A DNA stretch of 59,792 bases from JAXMCI01 sp046349435 (GTDB taxonomy: Bacteria; Pseudomonadota; Alphaproteobacteria; Dongiales; Dongiaceae): NCBI GenBank assembly GCA_046349435.1, contig JAXMCI010000047.1, positions 1 to 59,792 on the forward strand. The letters run 5' to 3'. The position numbers were made by a program, and so were the translations under genes. The notes under the pieces are model-generated. The model did no database searches. It was not told the origin of the DNA and saw nothing but the letters and a program-made list of their open reading frames with translations. Below, one piece after another: positions 54,409 to 59,792 of this stretch; the stretch's first letter is position 1; every line of letters starts with the position of its first letter.

Positions 54409-54785
54409 CAGTGCAGGCCGGCGACGAACTGCTGGTAGGCGCCCTCGTCCATCAGCCCCTCGAGCTCGGCCGGGTCGGAGAGGCGGATCCTGGCGAACCA
54501 GCCCGCGCCGGTGGCGTCGGCATTGACCGTGGCCGGCTCGCCGGCCAGCCGGGCGTTGCTCTCGACCACCTCGCCGCTGACCGGGGCGTAGACCTCGCTC
54601 GCCGCCTTCACCGACTCGACGACCGCCATCTCCTTGCCCTTCTCGACGCGGCGGCCGGCCTCGGGCAGCTCGACATAGACGACGTCGCCGAGCTGCTCCT
54701 GGGCGTAGCCGGTGATGCCGACCGTGCCGACGCCGTTCTCGACGCGGATCCACTCATGGTCCTTGGTGTAGCGGGTGTCGCTCAT
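54408..54785 (-). CDS. gcvH: Glycine cleavage system H protein
   Basis: A 125-aa lipoyl carrier shuttling the aminomethyl group between P, T and L proteins. The lipoylated residue is Lys60 in 'AVVESVKAASEVYAP'; 'DHEWIRVENGVGTVGITGYA' is the usual N-terminus. Three bases separate its start from the gcvT stop. Confidence 0.97.
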   Translation of the reverse strand: MSDTRYTKDHEWIRVENGVGTVGITGYAQEQLGDVVYVELPEAGRRVEKGKEMAVVESVKAASEVYAPVSGEVVESNARLAGEPATVNADATGAGWFARIRLSDPAELEGLMDEGAYQQFVAGLH

Positions 54786-54788
54786 GGC

Positions 54789-55910
54789 TCATCCTCGGTG
54801 GTAGCGATGCGGCACGAAGGGCAGCGGCTGGACGACGGCCGGGAGCGCCTTGCCCCGCACCATCAGCTGCAGCCGGCTGCCGGGAGCGGCGAGGGCCGGC
54901 GTGACATAGCCCATGGCGACCGGGCCATCGACGCTCGGCCCGAAGCCGCCGCTGGTGATCTCGCCGACGGGCGTGCCGGCCTCGTCGCGAATCTCGGTGT
55001 GGGCGCGCGCCGGGGCGCGGCCCTCCGGGCGGATGCCGACCCGGCGCCGCCGCGGCCCCTCGGCGAGCTGGCGCAGGATGGTGCCGGCGCCGGGGAAGCC
55101 GCCCTCGGCGCGCCGGCGCTTCGGGATCGCCCAGGCGAGGTCGGCCTCGATCGGGCTGGTGCCGCGGTCGATGTCGTTGCCGTAGAGGCAGAGCCCGGCC
55201 TCGAGCCGCAGCGAATCGCGGGCGCCGAGCCCGATCGGCGCCGCCTCGGGCTCGGCCAGCAGGCGGCGCGCCAGCCGCTCCGCGGCGTCGGCCGGGACGG
55301 AGATCTCGAAGCCGTCCTCGCCGGTGTAGCCGGAGCGCGAGACGAAGCAGTCGATGCCGTCGATGGCGAGCGGCCCCGCCTCCATGAAGCGCATCGCGCC
55401 GGCGGCGGGCGCCAGCCGTCCCAGCACCGCGGCGGCGGCCGGCCCCTGCAGGGCGAGCAGCGCCCGGTCCTCGAGCAGGTCCAAGGCGCAGTGATGGCCG
55501 AGGCCGGCGCGCAGATGGGCGAAGTCGGCGATCTTGCAGCCGGCATTGACGACCAGGAACAGGTGGTCGCCGGCATGGGCGACCATCAGGTCGTCGCGGA
55601 TGCCGCCGGCCTCGTCGGTCAGCAGCGTGTAGCGCTGCCGGCGCGGGGCGAGGCCGAGCATGTCGCCCGGCACCAGCCGCTCCAGCTCGCGCGCCGCGAC
55701 GGCGACGCCGCCCGGGGCGGCGAGCCGGACCTGGCCCATATGCGAGACGTCGAACAGGCCGGCGCCGCGGCGGCAGTGGAGATGCTCGGCGAGGATGCCG
55801 GCGGGGTACTGCACCGGCATGTCGTAGCCGGCGAACGGCACCATCTTCGCGCCGAGCTCGAGATGCAGCGAATGGAGCGGCGTGCGCTGGAGAGCCTCTG
55901 GGTCGCTCAC
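54789..55910 (-). CDS. gcvT: Glycine cleavage aminomethyltransferase
   Basis: A 373-aa tetrahydrofolate-dependent T protein giving methylene-THF and ammonia. 'VPFAGYDMPVQYP', 'LFDVSHMGQVRL' and 'SRSGYTGEDGFEIS' are family motifs, and the folate-contacting acidic residue is in the last of these. GTG 55910 is the start, with GGAGGA four bases upstream. First gene of the gcv operon, behind the glycine riboswitch. Confidence 0.96.
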   Translation of the reverse strand: MSDPEALQRTPLHSLHLELGAKMVPFAGYDMPVQYPAGILAEHLHCRRGAGLFDVSHMGQVRLAAPGGVAVAARELERLVPGDMLGLAPRRQRYTLLTDEAGGIRDDLMVAHAGDHLFLVVNAGCKIADFAHLRAGLGHHCALDLLEDRALLALQGPAAAAVLGRLAPAAGAMRFMEAGPLAIDGIDCFVSRSGYTGEDGFEISVPADAAERLARRLLAEPEAAPIGLGARDSLRLEAGLCLYGNDIDRGTSPIEADLAWAIPKRRRAEGGFPGAGTILRQLAEGPRRRRVGIRPEGRAPARAHTEIRDEAGTPVGEITSGGFGPSVDGPVAMGYVTPALAAPGSRLQLMVRGKALPAVVQPLPFVPHRYHRG

Positions 55911-55962
55911 CGTTTCCTCCGACGCGGGTTGCGCGCGGGCGGCCTTCTCCAGCCGTCCGGGG

Positions 55963-56157
55963 CCCCCTCTGTCTTCGGACCTGAAAGATTCGCCGCGGCG
56001 GCCTGGTGCCGCGGTTTACATCTTCGGTGGGGCGGTCCGGCCTGCCGGCCGGTCCGTCCGCTTTCCAGAGCGCCGCTCGACGTGCGGTCCTTCTGCCTGA
56101 GAGTTTCCGGGGCGGTTGCTCCTTCGGCGCCGGCCGAGCGGCCGGTCTCTCCCGCGC
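55963..56157 (-). promoter_or_regulatory. Tandem glycine riboswitch upstream of gcvT
   Basis: Read on the minus strand, aptamer 1 (about 56157 to 56083) has CGGGAGAGACC, GCCGAAGGAGCAA and ACTCTCAGGCAGAAGGACCG. Aptamer 2 (about 56072 to 55963) has GCTCTGGAAAGCGG, CACCGAAGATGTAAACC and CTTTCAGGTCCGAAGACAG, closing with CTCTG/CAGAG. These are the conserved pieces of the gcvT RNA motif, in two tandem copies joined by a short linker. About 50 bases of G/C-rich leader with GGAGG follow before the GTG start. Glycine binding normally turns gcv expression on. Confidence 0.92.
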
Positions 56158-56207
56158 GTCGTCATTGGCAGGCCCAACCTTCGCGCCGGGCGCCCGCGCG
56201 GTCAAGG

Positions 56208-57689
56208 TCAATCGGGCGCGGCGGCGGGTACGGCGTCCGCGGCCAAGGGGTCGGCGGACCGGGCCTCGGCACGGGTCGGCGTGCGCGCCAGCGCCACCGC
56301 GGCGACCCAGCCGGCGACGGCGACCAGCACGAAGATCAGGAACAGCGGCAGCGGGCTCGGCGGCACGACGCCGGGCACCGAGAGCCGCGCCACCCCGAGC
56401 GCGTTGCCGCCGATGCCGGCGAGCGCCGCGCCGAGCGCCACGCCCACCGTCTCGATGGTCGGGATGGCGCCGGCGGTGCGGTCCTCCTCGCCGGCCGGCG
56501 CGGCCGCCAGCACGCGGCTGCCGATGAAGGTCCAGCACAGGCCGAAGCCGAGCCCGGTGGCGGTGATCGAGCCGGCCGCCAGCGCGATCGGGCCACGGCC
56601 GAGCGCCGTGCCGGTGACGGCGATGCCGGCGATGGCGAGCAGCGGCCCGCCGATCATCGCCCAGTTGCCGAAGCGAGTGGGCAGCCGGGCCGAGGCGAAG
56701 GCCCCGACGGTCCAGCCGATCGCCTCCAGCGCGATCACGTAGCCGGCGAGCAGCGGCCCGGCGCCGAGCCGGTCCTGCAGCAGGAAGGCGCCGTAGATCG
56801 AGGTCGGCATGGTCGAGAGCAGCAGCGCCAGCTTGGCCAGCATGCCGCGGCCGATGGTCGCGCGGGGCGAGACCAGGCCGCGCGGGAAGAGCCGGCGGCG
56901 CGCCACCCGGTCGAGCCGCAGCGCCGCCGCCAGCAGCGCCAGCCCGGCCGCAGCGGCCAGCGCCGGGCCGAGGACGCCCGGCAGGTTGCCGGCCAGCCCG
57001 ATGCCGACGATGCCGGCCGCCAGCACGAGGAGCCGCAGCATCGGCGGCGCGCCCGGAAGCGGGCCGGCGGCAGCGGCCGGCGGCAGGAACAGCGCGAGCA
57101 GCATGACCAGCAGCCCGGGCAGCAGCAGCGCGGCGAAGGCGAAGCGCCAGCCGACCAGCTCGGTCAGCACCCCGCCGAGCGCCGGCCCGGCCATCGCGGC
57201 GATGCCCCAGACGGCGGCGATCAGCGCGAAGCCGCGGGCCCACAGCGCCGGCGGGAAGGCGCTGCGCACCAGCCCGTAGCAGAGCGCCGCCACCAGCCCC
57301 GCCCCCATGCCCTGGCCGAAGCGCCCGGCGAGCAGCAGCGCCATGCGCGGCGCCAGCGCGCAGGTGAGCGACCCGGCCATGAAGAGCAGCGCGCCGCCGC
57401 CCAGCGCCCGGCGCAGCCCGAGCCGCGCCTTGGCCCAGTCGCCGGCGGCCGAGCAGGCGATCGAGGCGGTGAAGTAGGCGGTGGTCGCCCAGCTCAGCAG
57501 CTCGAGGCCGCCGATCTCGAGCACCGCGCTGGGCAGCACGGTGACCGACACCATCGAGCAGGTCGCCCAGAGCGAGATGCCGAGCGCGATGACGGCCGAG
57601 GGCAGGAGCGGCCAGGGCGCGGGCCGGGCCGGCGCCGGCCCGGCCGAGGCCCCGGGCCCGGCGGCGGCGCTGCCCGTGGCCCGGCCTAT
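56208..57689 (-). CDS. MFS transporter (start not resolved)
   Basis: A 12-14 segment major facilitator. The first segment is around 'AVIALGISLWATC', 'WATTAYFTASIACS' starts the second, and 'DWAKARLGLRRALGGG' is the loop-2 motif region. Drug exporters are the nearest look-alikes, but the substrate is open. No ATG, GTG or TTG in frame lies before the first membrane segment: the first is ATG 57554, inside it. The frame extends back over the stop of the lipoprotein gene (ATA at 57687-57689). Either a rare start is used or a base is wrong near 57600-57690, so the coordinate given is an outer limit. Confidence 0.75.
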   Translation of the reverse strand: MGRATGSAAAGPGASAGPAPARPAPWPLLPSAVIALGISLWATCSMVSVTVLPSAVLEIGGLELLSWATTAYFTASIACSAAGDWAKARLGLRRALGGGALLFMAGSLTCALAPRMALLLAGRFGQGMGAGLVAALCYGLVRSAFPPALWARGFALIAAVWGIAAMAGPALGGVLTELVGWRFAFAALLLPGLLVMLLALFLPPAAAAGPLPGAPPMLRLLVLAAGIVGIGLAGNLPGVLGPALAAAAGLALLAAALRLDRVARRRLFPRGLVSPRATIGRGMLAKLALLLSTMPTSIYGAFLLQDRLGAGPLLAGYVIALEAIGWTVGAFASARLPTRFGNWAMIGGPLLAIAGIAVTGTALGRGPIALAAGSITATGLGFGLCWTFIGSRVLAAAPAGEEDRTAGAIPTIETVGVALGAALAGIGGNALGVARLSVPGVVPPSPLPLFLIFVLVAVAGWVAAVALARTPTRAEARSADPLAADAVPAAAPD

Positions 57690-58267
57690 TCGGAGGGCGG
57701 CGGCGTGATCGCGGGCGCCGGGTTCTGCTGGTTGTACTTGAGCTCGTCCTCGGTCAGCACGAAGCCGACATAGACGACGTAGTCGGCGCCGGAATCGTTG
57801 GGGCCGAGCGGGATCTCCTGCTCGACCTCCTCGGTGCCGCCGTTGCGCATCGCGGTGCCGTGGAACGGCACCACCGTGCTGAAGGCCTGGCGGCCGCCCT
57901 CCGGGACCTGGTTGCTGGTCGTGGCGACCGCGACGAAGTAGTCGAACGCCGCCTGCATGTCCTTGTTGGCCGGGCCGCGGTCGACGATCATCGGGATCCG
58001 CAGCGTCATGTCGACGGCGCCGCTGGTGTAGGTGCACTCGCCCTGGATGTTGCCGAACACGGCGATGAAGTCGACGTCGGTCAGGTCGCGGCCGGCGCCG
58101 GTGAAGCGGGTCAGCGACTGCGCGCCGTTCACCGTGGCGAAGCGCGGGCAGCCCCGCGGATCCTTCTTCGCCGTCGCCTTCTCCAGGGTCGTGCAGCCGA
58201 GCAGCGCCAGCGCCAGCAGCGGCGCCAGCGCCGCCGCGCGGCCGAGCCGCGGGTGGGTCGCGGTCAT
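57686..58267 (-). CDS. Putative lipoprotein
   Basis: A 193-aa protein with a lipoprotein signal: 'LAPLLALALLGC' places the lipid-modified Cys near residue 25, followed by 'TTLEKATAKKDPRGCPRF'. The mature part is beta-rich ('VVYVGFVLTEDELKYNQQ') and ends in a proline-rich tail. I do not recognise a named family. It lies between the CDGSH gene (17 bases upstream) and the MFS gene on the same strand, so one transcript is likely. Confidence 0.8.
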   Translation of the reverse strand: MTATHPRLGRAAALAPLLALALLGCTTLEKATAKKDPRGCPRFATVNGAQSLTRFTGAGRDLTDVDFIAVFGNIQGECTYTSGAVDMTLRIPMIVDRGPANKDMQAAFDYFVAVATTSNQVPEGGRQAFSTVVPFHGTAMRNGGTEEVEQEIPLGPNDSGADYVVYVGFVLTEDELKYNQQNPAPAITPPPSE

Positions 58268-58284
58268 CGCGGCTCCCGATCGGG

Positions 58285-58524
58285 CTAGAGCGACTGGTGG
58301 GTGCCGTCGCAGAGCGGACGCGACCGGGTCGACTTGCAGCCGCAGAACCAGACGGTGCCCGATTCCGCCGCCTCGTACATCACCGGGGTGATCCCGGTGT
58401 CCTTGTGCGAGCCGTCGCAGAAGGGCTGCTTGGCGCTGCGCCCGCAGGCGCACCAGAAGTACTTGCGGCCGGCGGCGACCTCGGCGGCGTAGGGCGACTT
58501 CTGCGCCACGATCGGCTCGGCCAT
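58285..58524 (-). CDS. Double-CDGSH iron-sulfur protein
   Basis: A 79-aa protein with two CDGSH motifs, each binding a [2Fe-2S] cluster through three Cys and one His: Cys25, Cys27, Cys36, His40 ('CACGRSAKQPFCDGSH') and Cys61, Cys63, Cys72, His76 ('CGCKSTRSRPLCDGTH'). It has no membrane anchor, unlike mitochondrial mitoNEET. The start ATG 58524 follows GGGAAGAG. A redox or cluster-transfer role is likely. Confidence 0.93.
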   Translation of the reverse strand: MAEPIVAQKSPYAAEVAAGRKYFWCACGRSAKQPFCDGSHKDTGITPVMYEAAESGTVWFCGCKSTRSRPLCDGTHQSL

Positions 58525-58670
58525 GAGACTCTTCCCTCGCGAAGTGCGCTGTATTACCTTCGCGCCGGCCAACGTGCCAGGCGCCTGCGGACTTTATTGA
58601 ACCGCATCCCTCAGTACAAGGCCCGGTCGCGGGGGCGGCTCGCCCGCCGGCCCGGCCCGGTTTGGAGCCC

Positions 58671-59615
58671 ATGTCGCTGGTCCCGCTCACCATCCTGCTG
58701 GCCGCGCCGCGTGGTTTCTGCGCCGGCGTCGACCGGGCCATCCAGATCGTCGAGAGGGCGCTGTCGCGCTTCGGCGCGCCCGTCTATGTCCGCCACGAGA
58801 TCGTCCACAACCGCTACGTGGTCGAGGCTCTGGAGGCCAAGGGCGCGATCTTCGTCGAGGAGCTCGACGAGGTGCCCGGCGAGTACCCGGTGGTGTTCTC
58901 CGCCCACGGCGTGCCGAAGGCGGTGCCGGCCGAGGCGGAGCGGCGCAACCTGTTCTATCTCGACGCCACCTGCCCGCTGGTCAGCAAGGTGCATCGCGAG
59001 GCCGAGCTGCATCACGACGCCGGCCGGCACATCCTGCTGATCGGCCATGCCGGCCATCCCGAGGTGATCGGCACGATCGGCCAGCTGCCGCCCGGCTCGG
59101 TCACCCTGGTCGACAGCCGCGACGCCGCCGAGCAGGTCCAGCTCGGGGCGGACGGCGAGCTCGCCTACATCACCCAGACGACGCTCTCGGTCGACGACAC
59201 CGCCGACATCGTCGCGGCCCTGCAGCGCCGCTTCCCCGAGATCCACGGGCCGAAGAAGGAAGACATCTGCTACGCCACCACCAACCGGCAGCAGGCGGTG
59301 AAGGCGATCGCCGAGCGCTGCGACGCGATGCTGGTGCTGGGGGCGCCCAACTCCTCCAACTCGATGCGGCTGGTCGAGGTCGCCAAGGCGGCCGGCTGCC
59401 CGCGCGCCTGGCTGGTGCAGCGCGCCGCCGACATCGACTGGAGCTGGCTCGAGGGCGTGCGCTGCCTTGGCGTGACCGCCGGCGCCTCGGCGCCGGAGCT
59501 GCTGGTGCAGGAGGCGCTGGCCGCCTGTCGCCAGCGCTTCGAGGTCGCCATCGAGGAGGTCTCGGTGACGGTCGAGAACGTGCACTTCAAGCTGCCGCGC
59601 GCGCTCTCCGCCTGA
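58671..59615 (+). CDS. ispH: 4-hydroxy-3-methylbut-2-enyl diphosphate reductase
   Basis: A 314-aa [4Fe-4S] enzyme making IPP and DMAPP in the last MEP step. Cluster cysteines are Cys17 ('PRGFCAGV'), Cys101 ('LDATCPLV') and Cys200 ('DICYATTNRQ'); 'FSAHGVPKAV' and 'GAPNSSNSMRL' are substrate motifs. ATG 58671 has GGAG four bases upstream; TTG 58662 is less likely. Confidence 0.97.
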   Translation: MSLVPLTILLAAPRGFCAGVDRAIQIVERALSRFGAPVYVRHEIVHNRYVVEALEAKGAIFVEELDEVPGEYPVVFSAHGVPKAVPAEAERRNLFYLDATCPLVSKVHREAELHHDAGRHILLIGHAGHPEVIGTIGQLPPGSVTLVDSRDAAEQVQLGADGELAYITQTTLSVDDTADIVAALQRRFPEIHGPKKEDICYATTNRQQAVKAIAERCDAMLVLGAPNSSNSMRLVEVAKAAGCPRAWLVQRAADIDWSWLEGVRCLGVTAGASAPELLVQEALAACRQRFEVAIEEVSVTVENVHFKLPRALSA

Positions 59616-59643
59616 ACGACGCCGCCCGCCTCCCCGCCCTGCC

Positions 59644-59792
59644 ATGGCTGTCTACACCGAGGTCCCCGACGGCGAGCTCGTCGCCTTCCTGACCCAGTAC
59701 GAGATCGGCCGCGTGGTGTCCTGCAAGGGCATCGCCGAGGGCGTCGAGAACAGCAACTTCCTGCTGAGCACCGACCAGGGAAGCTACATCCT
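59644..59792 (+). CDS. thrB: Homoserine kinase (3' end outside window)
   Basis: The first 49 residues of an APH-fold homoserine kinase of the ThrB type found in proteobacteria: 'MAVYTEVPDGELVAFLTQY' and 'GIAEGVENSNFLL' are the usual N-terminus and ATP-site loop. It follows ispH by 28 bases, and ispH-thrB is a common alphaproteobacterial pair. The rest of the gene is beyond base 59792. Confidence 0.9.
   Translation, partial: MAVYTEVPDGELVAFLTQYEIGRVVSCKGIAEGVENSNFLLSTDQGSYI

Overview
The window reads as chromosome of a very GC-rich alphaproteobacterium, most like Rhodospirillales. The evidence is: a CcrM GANTC methyltransferase next to rnhB; an alphaproteobacterial LexA box (GTTC-N7-GTTC); an F0 ATP synthase operon in the order atpI-B-E-F'-F without the F1 genes; a split glycine decarboxylase (gcvPA/gcvPB); ETF-ubiquinone oxidoreductase; the order mutY-DUF721-thioredoxin-fold gene-smc; and ispH followed by thrB. 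Several genes carry one-base frame breaks in GC-rich stretches. Because smc and mutY are among them, sequence error is a likelier cause than gene decay for many of these.

Layout. (1) 1-4.5 kb: a molybdoenzyme block with a TorD-like chaperone (cut by the window edge), a frame-broken Tat-exported TorA/DorA-type reductase, a frame-broken moaA and a PhzF remnant. (2) 4.5-24 kb: a catabolic and transport region. It holds MarC, a C69 (secernin-type) peptidase, a DUF1446/AtuA protein with its small partner, a DadA/sarcosine-oxidase-like flavoprotein, a ribose-type ABC importer (binding protein, ATPase, permease), an amidase, HyuB and HyuA, a divergent GntR/FCD regulator, a GMC oxidoreductase, an SDR, a DUF1989 protein and an M20 amidohydrolase. 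It ends at a tRNA-Gln. I infer uptake and stepwise opening of a cyclic amide, ureide or hydantoin-like nitrogen compound, controlled by the GntR protein. (3) 24-32 kb: gmd-fcl (GDP-L-fucose), a broken peptidoglycan-binding gene, ispE, a TPR protein and ETF-QO.

(4) 31.8-44.4 kb: DNA and envelope maintenance. It holds a type-4-like uracil-DNA glycosylase, a lytic transglycosylase, moaB, a radical SAM gene behind a LexA box, a repeat-rich gap, rnhB, ccrM with three GANTC sites in its leader, mutY, DUF721, a DsbA-like protein and smc. (5) 44.4-47 kb: the F0 operon with a good sigma70-type promoter. (6) 47-51.5 kb: a PqiA-like membrane protein, a large adenylate cyclase/ATPase/TPR regulator and a small low-GC cysteine-rich protein of unknown function. 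(7) 51.5-56.2 kb: gcvT-gcvH-gcvPA-gcvPB on the minus strand behind a tandem glycine riboswitch. (8) 56.2 kb to the end: an MFS transporter, a lipoprotein, a double-CDGSH protein, ispH and the start of thrB.

Regulatory and repeat signals stand out more than any single new gene. They are the LexA box, the GANTC cluster, the tandem riboswitch, a family of TGTCAT...ATGACA palindromes, and a roughly 306-bp composite element with 17-bp terminal inverted repeats. No prophage, insertion sequence with a transposase, or CRISPR array was seen.
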